A DNA stretch of 64,000 nt from JADFUS01 sp964368765 (lineage in GTDB: Bacteria > Bacteroidota > Bacteroidia > Bacteroidales > Rikenellaceae), in NCBI GenBank assembly GCA_964368765.1, contig CAYJCU010000001.1, forward strand, positions 1 through 64,000, written 5' to 3'. This document shows positions 32,879 to 42,473 of the stretch, piece by piece (within the stretch, counting starts at the first letter, position 1; each line of letters begins with the position of its first letter). The notes below the pieces were generated by a model. It made no database searches. It saw only the letters and a program-made list of their open reading frames with translations, and was not told the DNA's origin. The translations under genes were made by a program, and so were the position numbers.

Positions 32879-35800
32879 ATGATACAATTTTTTAGAAATG
32901 CTGAGGTGGTTTTTGCTACTGAGGTAAAGAGTGAATTAAGCCAAGCTGATATTGAAAAATTAGAGTGGTTGTATAGTGGTGCTAAACTGATTAATAGCAA
33001 CGTTATAGAGGGTATTTTTATTGGCCCTCGTCGTGAGATGATTACTCCATGGAGTACTAATGCCGTAGAGATAACTCAAAATATGGGTATTGAGGGTATT
33101 ATTCGTATTGAGGAGTTTATTCCTGTTGAGAATGAGGGTGTTGAGCACGATAAGATGTTGTTAAGAGTTTATAATACTCTGCAACAAGATATTTTTGATG
33201 TTAATCTTTCGCCTGAGTCAATCATCTATATTGATAATATTGCGGAGTATAATACTAAAGAGGGTTTAGCTCTTAGTGCTGACGAGATAGAGTATCTTAA
33301 TGAGGTAGCAGACCGCATAGGGCGTAAGCTAACTGATTCAGAGGTGTTTGGTTTCTCTCAGGTAAATTCAGAGCATTGTCGTCATAAGATATTTAACGGT
33401 ATCTTTGTTATTGATGGCGTAGAGAAAAAGAGCTCTCTTTTCCAAATGATTAAGAAGACCACTAATACACATAATGGTAGAGTAGTTTCGGCATATAAAG
33501 ATAACTGTGCCTTTGTTGAGGGGTTACCTGCTGAGCAATTTGCGCCTGATACTCATGATAGTAGCGATTATTATAGTGTAACAGATTATGAGTCGGTGGT
33601 ATCTATCAAGGCAGAGACACATAACTTCCCAACAACAGTTGAGCCATTTAACGGTGCTGCTACGGGTACTGGTGGTGAGATACGTGACCGTATAGCTGGT
33701 GGTAGGGGGGCTTTCCCTATGGCTGGAACAGCTGTATATATGACCTCATATCCTCGTTTAGAAGAGGGTAGAGCGTGGGAGCAGAGTGAGCCGAGAGAGT
33801 GGTTATACCAAACACCTAAGGATATATTAGTAAAAGCCTCTAACGGTGCTTCAGATTTCGGTAATAAGTTCGGACAGCCTCTTATTGTGGGTTCTCTATT
33901 CACTTTTGAGCATAGTGAGAATGATATGAAGTATGGTTTCGATAAGGTTATCATGCTTGCAGGAGGTCTTGGTTATGGCAAAAAGGTAGATGCGCTTAAA
34001 TACGAGCCTAAGGCGGGCGATAAGGTTGTTCTTGTTGGTGGCGATAACTACCGCATTGGTATGGGTGGTGGTGCTGTTTCGTCGGTAGCTACGGGAGAGT
34101 TCTCTGGTGCTATTGAGCTTAATGCTATTCAGCGTTCTAATCCAGAGATGCAGAAACGTGCATATAACGCTATACGTTCTCTTAGCGAAGAGGATAATAA
34201 CCCTATTGTATCTATCCACGATCATGGTGCTGGTGGACATCTTAACTGTCTATCTGAGTTGGTTGAGAATACTGGCGGACGTATAGATATAGATCAATTA
34301 CCTATCGGAGACCCAACTCTTTCTGCTAAAGAGATAGTTGGTAATGAGTCTCAAGAGCGTATTGGTTTTGTTGTTGAGGAGAAATATATTGAGAAGATAC
34401 GTCGTATAGCAGAGCGTGAGCGTGCTCCGCTTTATGTTATCGGTGAGTGTACGGGAGATATGTGTTTCACATTCGTAAATAACAAGAACGGAGAGAAACC
34501 GATAGATATGCAGCTAGAGGATTTCTTTGGCAAAGCTCCTCGCACTGTGATGAATGATAAGAGTGTTGATACAAAATATAAGCCTCTTGAGTATAATGCT
34601 GAGAGTGTAAAAGAGTATATTGAGAATGTTCTTCGTATTGAGGCAGTGGCATCTAAAGATTGGCTTACTAATAAAGTAGACCGTTCAGTAACAGGACGTA
34701 TAGCTGTTCAGCAGACAGCAGGAGAGGTTCAGATTCCTATTAACGACTACGGTGTTGTGGCACTTGATTATAGGGGTCGTGGTGGTATGGCAACTGCTCT
34801 AGGACATGCGCCGGTAGCTGCTATGGCAGATGCTCGCAAGGGCTCTATATTAGCTATTGCAGAGTCTCTTACTAATATCATCTTTGCCCCTATGGTAGAT
34901 GGTATAAAAGGTATATCGTTAAGTGCTAACTGGATGTGGCCATGTAAGAATGAGGGAGAAGATGCACGTTTATATGATGCTGTTGAGGCGGCTAGTGATT
35001 TCGCTATTGGCTTGGGTGTTAATATCCCAACAGGTAAGGATTCGCTCTCTATGACTCAAAAATATAGTAATGGCGATAAGGTACTATCTCCAGGAACTGT
35101 TATCATTACATCGGCAGGTGTTGTTACTGATGTTAAAAAATGTTTAAGAGCCTCACTACTTGATAGAGAGAGCCAAATAGTATATGTTGATTTATCTGGT
35201 GGCGATTTCTCTTTAGGTGGTAGTTCGTTAGCGCAGACTCTTAGTCGTGTGGGCGATGAGATACCTACTGTTATTAGTGCAGAGATGTTTGCTAAAGGTT
35301 TCGACACGGTACAAGAGATAATAAATAGTGGCAAGGCGGTAGCGGGTCATGATATATCTGCTGGTGGTCTTGTTACGGCTCTATTAGAGATGTGTTTCAC
35401 ATCAAATAAGCTGGGTCTTAATATAGATTTATCATCTCTTGGCGAGAGCGATATGGTTAAGGTACTATTCAGTGAGCGTCCTAGTATAGTTCTTCAGAGC
35501 GAGCATGGTTTTGAAGTTGTTGATATGCTTAACAAAGTGGGTATCAAAGCATCTATAATAGGTCAGGTGAGTGGTCGCAGAGAGTTTAATATATATAACG
35601 GAGCAGATAAACTATCTTTAGATATAGACACGCTACGTGATGTATGGTTCCGCAGCTCTTACCTTCTTGATAGAGAGCAGAGCACTGCTGCACTAGCTAA
35701 AGAGCGTTATGATAACTATAAAAATCAACCTCTTGAGTTTATCTTCCCTGAGAACTTCACAGGTCGTCTATCACAGTATGGCATAGATGAGAATCGTCGT

Positions 35801-36556
35801 GAGAGAACAGGTATTAAGGCGGCTATCATACGTGAGAAAGGCTCTAATGGAGAGCGTGAGATGGCGTGGGCTCTTCACTTAGCTGGTTTCGATGTTAAGG
35901 ATGTGCACACAACAGACCTTACTTCAGGACGTGAGACACTTGAAGATATTAATCTTATTGTCTTTGTGGGTGGTTTCTCTAACTCAGATGTTCTTAACTC
36001 AGCTAAAGGGTGGGCTGGTGCTCTTATGTTTAACGAAACAGCTAAGCGCACAATAGATAATTTCTATGCTCGTAAAGATACATTATCATTAGGTATATGT
36101 AACGGTTGTCAGCTGATGATAGAGCTAGGACTTATTACACCAGAATATAGCGATAAACCTAAAATGTTACACAATAACTCGCATAAATTCGAGTCATCTT
36201 TCGTAGGTCTTGATATTCAAAAGAGTAATTCGGTTATGTTATCATCACTAGCAGGTAGTAAGCTAGGTGTGTGGGTAGCGCATGGCGAGGGTAAATTCCA
36301 CCTACCTATGAGCGAAGATAGCTATAACGTAGCTGCTAAATACTCTTATGAGGCATATCCTGCTAATCCTAATGGTAGCGATTATAATGTAGCTGCTATT
36401 GCATCGGCTGATGGTCGTCATTTAGCTATGATGCCACATCCAGAACGTTGTTTACGTAACTGGAACTGGGCACACTACATAGAGACACGTCAAGATGATG
36501 AGATAACACCTTGGATTGAGATGTTTGTTAATGCACGTGAGTGGATAAAGAGATAA
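32879..36556 (+). CDS. purL: phosphoribosylformylglycinamidine synthase, single-chain
   Basis: At 1225 aa this is the large PurL form that joins the synthetase and glutaminase in one chain. It converts FGAR, ATP and glutamine to FGAM in purine synthesis. The N-terminal PurS-like part (1-150), linker and two AIRS-type halves are complete. Catalytic-loop features include NSEHCRHK and AETHNFPTTVEPFNGAATGTGG. The C-terminal class I amidotransferase has the nucleophile Cys in LGICNGCQLM and the HPERC end. No purine-repressor or riboswitch signal is evident upstream. Confidence 0.97.
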   Translation: MIQFFRNAEVVFATEVKSELSQADIEKLEWLYSGAKLINSNVIEGIFIGPRREMITPWSTNAVEITQNMGIEGIIRIEEFIPVENEGVEHDKMLLRVYNTLQQDIFDVNLSPESIIYIDNIAEYNTKEGLALSADEIEYLNEVADRIGRKLTDSEVFGFSQVNSEHCRHKIFNGIFVIDGVEKKSSLFQMIKKTTNTHNGRVVSAYKDNCAFVEGLPAEQFAPDTHDSSDYYSVTDYESVVSIKAETHNFPTTVEPFNGAATGTGGEIRDRIAGGRGAFPMAGTAVYMTSYPRLEEGRAWEQSEPREWLYQTPKDILVKASNGASDFGNKFGQPLIVGSLFTFEHSENDMKYGFDKVIMLAGGLGYGKKVDALKYEPKAGDKVVLVGGDNYRIGMGGGAVSSVATGEFSGAIELNAIQRSNPEMQKRAYNAIRSLSEEDNNPIVSIHDHGAGGHLNCLSELVENTGGRIDIDQLPIGDPTLSAKEIVGNESQERIGFVVEEKYIEKIRRIAERERAPLYVIGECTGDMCFTFVNNKNGEKPIDMQLEDFFGKAPRTVMNDKSVDTKYKPLEYNAESVKEYIENVLRIEAVASKDWLTNKVDRSVTGRIAVQQTAGEVQIPINDYGVVALDYRGRGGMATALGHAPVAAMADARKGSILAIAESLTNIIFAPMVDGIKGISLSANWMWPCKNEGEDARLYDAVEAASDFAIGLGVNIPTGKDSLSMTQKYSNGDKVLSPGTVIITSAGVVTDVKKCLRASLLDRESQIVYVDLSGGDFSLGGSSLAQTLSRVGDEIPTVISAEMFAKGFDTVQEIINSGKAVAGHDISAGGLVTALLEMCFTSNKLGLNIDLSSLGESDMVKVLFSERPSIVLQSEHGFEVVDMLNKVGIKASIIGQVSGRREFNIYNGADKLSLDIDTLRDVWFRSSYLLDREQSTAALAKERYDNYKNQPLEFIFPENFTGRLSQYGIDENRRERTGIKAAIIREKGSNGEREMAWALHLAGFDVKDVHTTDLTSGRETLEDINLIVFVGGFSNSDVLNSAKGWAGALMFNETAKRTIDNFYARKDTLSLGICNGCQLMIELGLITPEYSDKPKMLHNNSHKFESSFVGLDIQKSNSVMLSSLAGSKLGVWVAHGEGKFHLPMSEDSYNVAAKYSYEAYPANPNGSDYNVAAIASADGRHLAMMPHPERCLRNWNWAHYIETRQDDEITPWIEMFVNAREWIKR

Positions 36557-36567
36557 TTAAAAGATAA

Positions 36568-36616
36568 AATAAGGAGGATGCCCCAAAAGCAAGCTTTGGG
36601 GGCATCCTTCTTATTT
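36568..36616. terminator. Long hairpin terminator of purL
   Basis: A stem of about 22 bp (AATAAGGAGGATGCCCC... with its complement ...GGGGCATCCTTCTTATT) begins 12 nt after the purL stop and ends in a T-rich stretch. With little change it would also act for minus-strand transcripts. Confidence 0.85.
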
Positions 36617-36738
36617 GGGTGGCTAAAAAGTAGTGAGTTGCAACGCTCTGACTATTATAATAAACGGAGCGTACTAATGTACGTGAGCATTATTCTAATA
36701 GGCAAGTAAGGAAGCAAATCGCTGCTTTTTAGTCACCC
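36617..36738. repeat. Palindromic element with imperfect TIRs (122 bp)
   Basis: GGGTGGCTAAAAAG (36617-36630) and CTTTTTAGTCACCC (36725-36738) are inverted repeats with one mismatch; weaker pairing extends inward to about 25 bp. The middle holds GAGCGTAC-taat-GTACGTGAGCAT, a motif also present in the element at 62855-63071. There is no clear target duplication. It fills the gap between the purL terminator and the beta-lactamase stop. Confidence 0.6.
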
Positions 36739-36739
36739 A

Positions 36740-37603
36740 CTATTTTATTGCCTTAACTATCTGTGATATTATCTCATAATTAGTGCTCTCCTCCTCGCTT
36801 GAATCTGTTATGAATATAGCAAAAAAGAGATCCTCTTTACCATCATTATCAATAATCCCTACACAGTTATTGGCCGCTGTTATGCCTTTGCTTGATTTTC
36901 CTGAAAATCCTGTTTTATAGCCTATATCGGTTGTTTGTGATATAAGTTTTCTTGCGCTGCCTGTCTTGGTATTTCGCATAACCTGCCACAGCATTTCACT
37001 TGGTTGCGAGCCTTGTTGCCTCTCTTTCCATAGGTGCATTAGCAACTCAATAGTTGCAATGGGGGTAGCATAATTCTCAAACTGCACCTCCCACGATGAT
37101 TGAATCTCTCGTTCGTAACTCTTGATAGAGATATTATCCACTCCTATCCCCTTTAGATAGCCATTTATGCTATCAATACCTCCCGCTAAGTCAATCATTA
37201 CATCGCATAGGTTATTATCACTCTTGGCAACAACATACTCTACAAACTCTCTAACGGAGACTATTGCACCATCACTGTGCGCCTCTCTAAATGGGCTCCA
37301 TGTATTTGGCAGAAGTTTATCTTTTGATATTATTATAGAGTCCGAAAAGAGATTAACACTATCGTTATTGAGATAGGCCATAGCAATAGGGAGTTTATAC
37401 ACGCTCTGCATCGGAAACCGTTTGTGACTATTAATATCCACTAGCATCTCGCCACTCTCGTTATATATTGCTACGCCAACATTCAATCTCTTATTTTTAA
37501 TTATCTGTTCAATAGTTACTTGTAAACCTCTACTTGAACTAGAGGTACAAGCAACAAGAGATATGCAAGCAACTATTAAATAATATAGAAATCGACTATT
37601 CAT
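36740..37603 (-). CDS. class A beta-lactamase, lipoprotein type
   Basis: A 287-aa serine beta-lactamase. The signal peptide ends with LVAC (Cys19), so the mature protein is probably a lipoprotein. Catalytic elements are Ser67-Val-Tyr-Lys70, SDN at 128-130, Glu164 in the omega loop (EREIQ) and Lys-Thr-Gly at 230-232. The pattern is nearest the Bacteroidota subclass A2 (CfxA/CblA/CepA relatives) but clearly its own sequence. It lies 6 nt after a DUF418 membrane protein gene, so it is probably co-transcribed. The resistance spectrum cannot be deduced. Confidence 0.9.
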   Translation of the reverse strand: MNSRFLYYLIVACISLVACTSSSSRGLQVTIEQIIKNKRLNVGVAIYNESGEMLVDINSHKRFPMQSVYKLPIAMAYLNNDSVNLFSDSIIISKDKLLPNTWSPFREAHSDGAIVSVREFVEYVVAKSDNNLCDVMIDLAGGIDSINGYLKGIGVDNISIKSYEREIQSSWEVQFENYATPIATIELLMHLWKERQQGSQPSEMLWQVMRNTKTGSARKLISQTTDIGYKTGFSGKSSKGITAANNCVGIIDNDGKEDLFFAIFITDSSEEESTNYEIISQIVKAIK

Positions 37604-37609
37604 TAGATA

Positions 37610-38689
37610 CTATTTTGATAAGGCATTAATTAGCTTACGCCATACCCACTCCATTGGCCCCTGTTTATGGTGCCTTAGATAGAGATAACTAAGGTAAGTT
37701 TGGCACGCAAAGAGTAGCAACATAGTTAAGATTGAGTATGTCACTGTGGGAGAAAAATAGTAGAAATAACAGACCCCAATGATGCCTTGTAACGAGTAAT
37801 TTGTCAATCCCATTCGTCCATAATATGCTAAGAAGTCTATGTACTTTGTTAGATTAACCTTTGCAAGTAGCCTATAACAATAGAAGAAAAGGGCGATATA
37901 GGATAGTGAGAGTGATAATGAAAAAAATACTTTAAAGTAGGGTATATCTAGTTCAGAGCCCTTTACTACAAGAGTGAAAAATAGATAGGTAGCAACAGTC
38001 ATAAGCAATGCCATAATCACCTCTCTCAACTTGATATTAACTAATTTATTGACTCCATTTTTTGCGACAAGGTAACCCAAAACAAAAATGGAGTAGACTG
38101 ACATAATTCCACCATTAAAGATAATTTTTAAATAATCTATAACAGAATATGGCTGATACTGTATTATCTCTAAAAGTGTTAAATCTGAAATGTATCTGGT
38201 ATTAACCGAATTAGGAAATATTTTATCTCCTAAGTGGATGTTGTACATAAAAAAGATTAGCGATGTAAAGAGACAAAAAAGGATGAATAATTTTTTAACG
38301 CTCAAATCTTTAATAGGGATTAAAAACAGACCGCATATACCGTATGTCAATAATGTATCGTAGGTGTAGAATAGTTTATTGAACAATCCAAACCCTATTA
38401 ATATTAGACACCTAACAATAAAGTTCCGATGTGTGTATGACACTTTGCTAGATATGAGGTAAAATGATATTCCAAAAAGAAAACAGAATATCTTAGCACA
38501 TTTACCACTTAAAAATATAGAGCTAAACTTGAGAATAGAAGAATCTATTTGAGTTAGTACAAATTTATCCATTTCAAATGCAAAGCCAAATCTTTCCACC
38601 GTGTGAACAATTAAAATTCCCAGTAGTACAATTGCTCTTAATACATCAATAGAGACTAATCTATTGCTTAAAGAGGTATTATTAGACAT
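37610..38689 (-). CDS. DUF418-type multi-pass membrane protein (YeiB-like)
   Basis: A 359-aa protein with about ten hydrophobic helices. It begins with RLVSIDVLRAIVLLGILIVHT. The C-terminal block YYGRMGLTNYSLQGIIGVCYFYYF is the DUF418 signature. Related proteins have no firm function; acyl transfer or transport at the inner membrane has been suggested because of similarity to acyltransferase-3 proteins. It lies between mutS and the beta-lactamase gene on the same strand, 46 nt after mutS. Confidence 0.85.
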   Translation of the reverse strand: MSNNTSLSNRLVSIDVLRAIVLLGILIVHTVERFGFAFEMDKFVLTQIDSSILKFSSIFLSGKCAKIFCFLFGISFYLISSKVSYTHRNFIVRCLILIGFGLFNKLFYTYDTLLTYGICGLFLIPIKDLSVKKLFILFCLFTSLIFFMYNIHLGDKIFPNSVNTRYISDLTLLEIIQYQPYSVIDYLKIIFNGGIMSVYSIFVLGYLVAKNGVNKLVNIKLREVIMALLMTVATYLFFTLVVKGSELDIPYFKVFFSLSLSLSYIALFFYCYRLLAKVNLTKYIDFLAYYGRMGLTNYSLQGIIGVCYFYYFSPTVTYSILTMLLLFACQTYLSYLYLRHHKQGPMEWVWRKLINALSK

Positions 38690-38735
38690 ATTTTTGTTTG
38701 TTGAGTTAATATTTTTTGTTTATGTTAGTGTTTTT

Positions 38736-41393
38736 CTATTTAAGACCTGTTAATCTCTTTAGCTTATCAAGCATATTAAGTGCCTCTAATGGTGTTAAGT
38801 TATTAATATCAACACTCTTAAGTTCGTCTTTAATACTCTCTACTAATGGGTCATCGAACTCAAAAAGGGTAAGACTTACACCACTGCTTTTAATCTTATC
38901 GCTACCGCTCTTGTATTGTTGCACCTTAGAAGAGCTCTCTGCCGACTTGACAACACCATCTATCTTAGTATCGCCCTGCGCACGGCTCTCCTCAAGAGAG
39001 TGAAGCACCTCACTAGCTCTATTGATAACAAACTGAGGCATACCCGCCATTTTAGCTACGTGAATACCGAAAGAGTGCTCTGTGCCTCCCCTTACCAATT
39101 TGCGCATGAAAATAATCTTATCCTCTACCTCTTTTATCTCTACATTAAAATTCTTAATACGTGGATATATATTCTCCATCTCATTAAGTTCGTGATAGTG
39201 AGTAGCAAAGAGCGTCTTAGCACGACTATTAGCACTCTGATGAAGATACTCTACCATAGCCCATGCAATAGAGATACCATCATAGGTACTAGTTCCTCGT
39301 CCTATCTCATCGAGGATGACTAATGACCTTGGCGTTAGATTATTAAGAATATTGGCTGACTCAAGCATCTCAACCATAAAGGTAGATTCGCCCTCAGAGA
39401 TATTATCTGATGCACCCACCCTTGTAAATATTCTATCAACAATACCTATAACGGCTGCGTCGGCAGGGACATAGCACCCCATCTGTGCCATAATAACTAT
39501 AATAGCTGTTTGGCGTAAGATAGCAGATTTACCAGACATATTAGGTCCTGTGATGATAAGTATCTGCTGATCAGTATCATTAATCTCTAAATCGTTAGGG
39601 ATATATCGCTCTCCTAATGGAAGTGATGCCTCTATAATGGGGTGTCGCCCTCCCTTTATCTCTAATGAGTTATCATCTGTGATAAGTGGGCGGTTATATG
39701 GTAACGTAGTGGCTAGATGTGCAAACGATACTATTGTGTCTAATTGCCCCACAACCGTAGCATTAACCTGCATCTCAGCTATATAGCCAGTAAGCTCTAT
39801 AAGAAGAGCACCCATAATACGACTCTCAATAGCTATTATCTTCTCTTCAGCACCAAGAATCTTCTCTTCATACTCTTTGAGCTCTTCAGTGATATATCGC
39901 TCGCTACCTGTAAGGGTCTGCTTACGCATCCACTCTGTTGGCACCTTATCTTTATGTGCGTTAGTAACCTCTAGATAGTAGCCAAACACATTATTAAACC
40001 CTATCTTAAGTGATGTGATACCTGTGCGTGCTACCTCTCTCTCTTTTATCTTATTAAGATACTCTTTGCCACCTACAAATATCTGGCGAAGGTTATCTAG
40101 CTCTATATCTATACCTGCGGCTATATACCCACCCTTAACCATATTTTGGGGTGCGGTAGGTAGGATATATCTCTCTATCTTTGTTAAGAGGGTATCTGAG
40201 ATAGCTAGCTTATTATACCAATCTGAGATAAGAGTGTTTTTTATACCCTTAAGCATACCCTTGACACGCTCAACAGTGCGCATAGTGCGTGCAACAGTCA
40301 GAAGCTCTTGTGGGTTGATACGAAGTGTTGCCACTTTAGACAAAAGGCGCTCTATATCGCACACCTCACGTAGTTCATTACGTATATTATATGCTATACT
40401 CTCGTTGTTTACAAAAAAAGTGGTGGTATCTAATCTCTCGTCAATAGCCGCCCTATCTTTGAGAGGTAATGATAACCAACGGCGCAGGGTACGAGCCCCC
40501 ATAGCTGTAATAGTTTTATTGATAACCTCATAAAGAGATACCCCGTCGGGCGATGAAGAGTTAAAAAGCTCTAAATTACGTAGAGAGAAGTTATCAAGCC
40601 ACACATAACTATCCTCCTCTATACGGCGTAGCGTATTTATATGTTTTGTATTGGTATGCTTAGTGTGATCAAGATAGTAGAGAATAGCACCTGCCGCCTT
40701 GATACCACTATCCATACCCTTAACACCATAACCTGAGAGCGTTGCTACATCGAAATGTGTCTTTAGCTTTGTCTCGCCATTATTAGACGAGAACATCCAC
40801 TCATCAAGATGATATATGTAGTAACGACTACCAAAAGTGGAAAGAACCCTATCTTTTAAGCCCCTCTCATAAAGAACCTCTTTAGGTGCAAAAGCCCCTA
40901 ACAGCTTACGGATATATTTATCATCACCCTCAGCAATATAGAACTCTCCAGTAGTAATATCTAGAAACGAAACACCTATAAGCCTCTTACCAAAATGAAG
41001 TGCCGCAACAAAATTATTATCTCTATTGGTCATAACATCGCCACTAAGAGAGACGCCCGGCGTGATAAGCTCAACAACATCCCTTTTCACAATACCCTTA
41101 ACCATCTTAGGATCCTCTAACTGCTCGCAGATAGCAACCCTTTCGCCCGCTCGTACCAAGCGTGGAAGATATGTTTCAATAGAGTGATGCGGGAAACCTG
41201 CCAACTCAATAGAGGCCGCCGAACCATTAGCCCTTCGGGTTTGTGTGATACCCAAAATCTTACTTGTTTTAATGGCATCCTCACAAAATGTCTCATAAAA
41301 ATCACCTACCCTAAATAACAATATAGCATCAGGATACTTCGCCTTAATAGCATTATACTGTTTCATTAATGGTGTCTCGGCTATTTTGCTCAT
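38736..41393 (-). CDS. mutS: DNA mismatch repair protein MutS
   Basis: At 885 aa this is a full-length MutS1. The mismatch-reading motif appears in LFRVGDFYETF (Phe-x-Glu at 32-34). Connector, lever and clamp domains follow, then the ATPase with Walker A ITGPNMSGKSAILRQ, ESTFMVEM and LVILDEIGRGTSTYDG. It recognises base mismatches and recruits MutL. Its upstream flank holds the scaffold gap and a tandem duplication, so its promoter region cannot be trusted. Confidence 0.97.
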   Translation of the reverse strand: MSKIAETPLMKQYNAIKAKYPDAILLFRVGDFYETFCEDAIKTSKILGITQTRRANGSAASIELAGFPHHSIETYLPRLVRAGERVAICEQLEDPKMVKGIVKRDVVELITPGVSLSGDVMTNRDNNFVAALHFGKRLIGVSFLDITTGEFYIAEGDDKYIRKLLGAFAPKEVLYERGLKDRVLSTFGSRYYIYHLDEWMFSSNNGETKLKTHFDVATLSGYGVKGMDSGIKAAGAILYYLDHTKHTNTKHINTLRRIEEDSYVWLDNFSLRNLELFNSSSPDGVSLYEVINKTITAMGARTLRRWLSLPLKDRAAIDERLDTTTFFVNNESIAYNIRNELREVCDIERLLSKVATLRINPQELLTVARTMRTVERVKGMLKGIKNTLISDWYNKLAISDTLLTKIERYILPTAPQNMVKGGYIAAGIDIELDNLRQIFVGGKEYLNKIKEREVARTGITSLKIGFNNVFGYYLEVTNAHKDKVPTEWMRKQTLTGSERYITEELKEYEEKILGAEEKIIAIESRIMGALLIELTGYIAEMQVNATVVGQLDTIVSFAHLATTLPYNRPLITDDNSLEIKGGRHPIIEASLPLGERYIPNDLEINDTDQQILIITGPNMSGKSAILRQTAIIVIMAQMGCYVPADAAVIGIVDRIFTRVGASDNISEGESTFMVEMLESANILNNLTPRSLVILDEIGRGTSTYDGISIAWAMVEYLHQSANSRAKTLFATHYHELNEMENIYPRIKNFNVEIKEVEDKIIFMRKLVRGGTEHSFGIHVAKMAGMPQFVINRASEVLHSLEESRAQGDTKIDGVVKSAESSSKVQQYKSGSDKIKSSGVSLTLFEFDDPLVESIKDELKSVDINNLTPLEALNMLDKLKRLTGLK

Positions 41394-41427
41394 AGTTATC
41401 TTCTATTTTATTTAGTTATAATTTTGT

Positions 41428-41527
41428 NNNNNNNNNNNNNNNNNNNNNNNNNNNNNNNNNNNNNNNNNNNNNNNNNNNNNNNNNNNNNNNNNNNNNNNNN
41501 NNNNNNNNNNNNNNNNNNNNNNNNNNN
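41428..41527. other. Assembly gap of exactly 100 N
   Basis: A conventional placeholder for a gap of unknown size. Its position at the join of two repeat blocks suggests that the assembler failed on a tandem repeat. Confidence 0.95.
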
Positions 41528-41590
41528 CTTGTTATTTTTTACCTATTTTGCGCTCAGTTTCTACCGCAAAATAGCACTTTTATTTAATGA

Positions 41591-41680
41591 CGCTTTTTTG
41601 AAAAAAAGCTCGGCTAAAGCCTTGCAAAAAACCGCTTCGTCGCCTTAAGCTCCTTGCGACGCTCCCATGGCGGTCGCTTT
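41591..41680 (-). repeat. Interspersed repeat, inverted copy of 30628-30716
   Basis: Read on the minus strand, this stretch follows 30628-30716 closely: ...GAGCTTAAGGCGACGAAGCGG, then TTTTTTGCAAGGC and CCGAGCTTTTTTTC. The outer inverted repeats of the family-3 element are absent, so only the interior is shared. It can fold into several stems. Confidence 0.7.
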
Positions 41681-41810
41681 TCAGAACACCATAGTTATCT
41701 TCTATTTTATTTAGTTATAATTTTGTCTTGTTATTTTTTACCTATTTTGCGCTCAGTTTCTACCGCAAAATAGCACTTTTACCTATTTTTACGCTCTTTC
41801 ATAGCGGTGG

Positions 41811-42395
41811 TTATTCATCTAGCCCCTGCTCTTTTCGTATTCTCTTAATAAAATACTCTATTATCTCGTCTTCATCATCAGGATCATATTTAACCTTTAG
41901 ATTAGCAGTGAAAATTTTTGCTATACCCTGCCAGAAAATAGCCGAGAGAGAGCCTCTTAGCTCTTTGACAAGCTGATACGACGAATCGCCCGTCTCTCTG
42001 TCAATCAGTTTTAATAAGATAAGCCCCTGCGAGAAGGTCATCTCCTTAAGCACCGGTTTATACTGCCGATACAGCTCTTTTTCTAGCTCTTTGAGATATT
42101 TTCTACGCTCTTTAGCATCATCTATATTTTCTAGTTTATCTTCTGTGATTTTAAGGAGCCTGCTCGCCTCTAGTGCCACGGGATAGACCTTGCGAATAGA
42201 TCTCTCGGTATAACCCATCTTGCGCTGTATGCGTCTTTCCTTACGTGATTTTTTAACCACTATATCATCAAAATCTATCCTATTGCCCACCATTGAGTCT
42301 ATAGTAATAGTATCACCATCCCCCATTACAAATGAGGGTATCATAATAAAGATAATTAGCGTTACTATACGACCTAAAATAGACATATATATCAA
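41811..42395 (-). CDS. DUF4294 family protein
   Basis: A 194-aa protein with an N-terminal signal sequence or anchor (about 5-25). The DUF4294 core is recognisable: VYPVALEASRLL, EKELYRQYKPVLKEMTFSQGLILLKLIDRETGDSSYQLVKELRG and LKVKYDPDDEDEIIEYF. The family is restricted to Bacteroidota and of unknown function; export suggests an envelope role. It lies downstream of the protease gene on the same strand with a 78-nt gap. Confidence 0.85.
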   Translation of the reverse strand: MIYMSILGRIVTLIIFIMIPSFVMGDGDTITIDSMVGNRIDFDDIVVKKSRKERRIQRKMGYTERSIRKVYPVALEASRLLKITEDKLENIDDAKERRKYLKELEKELYRQYKPVLKEMTFSQGLILLKLIDRETGDSSYQLVKELRGSLSAIFWQGIAKIFTANLKVKYDPDDEDEIIEYFIKRIRKEQGLDE

Positions 42396-42473
42396 TGCAA
42401 ATTAAGGTTTAAAATTTTGATTAAAATGAGGGAACACAAAACGATAGATAGATTACTATAGAGATCAACTCAT

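Larger units (their letters stand above)
41392..41781. repeat. Tandem duplication interrupted by the scaffold gap
   Basis: The 36 nt before the gap (41392-41427) recur at 41691-41726, and the 55 nt after the gap (41528-41582) recur at 41727-41781. In the second copy the two blocks are directly joined. If the gap has no real length, the repeat unit is 199 bp. Most of the unit's interior is the inverted copy of the family-3 interior. Confidence 0.85.

Noticed and set aside
41424..41648. An open frame spanning the N run
   Set aside because: Most of it is unknown bases and the rest is repeat sequence.
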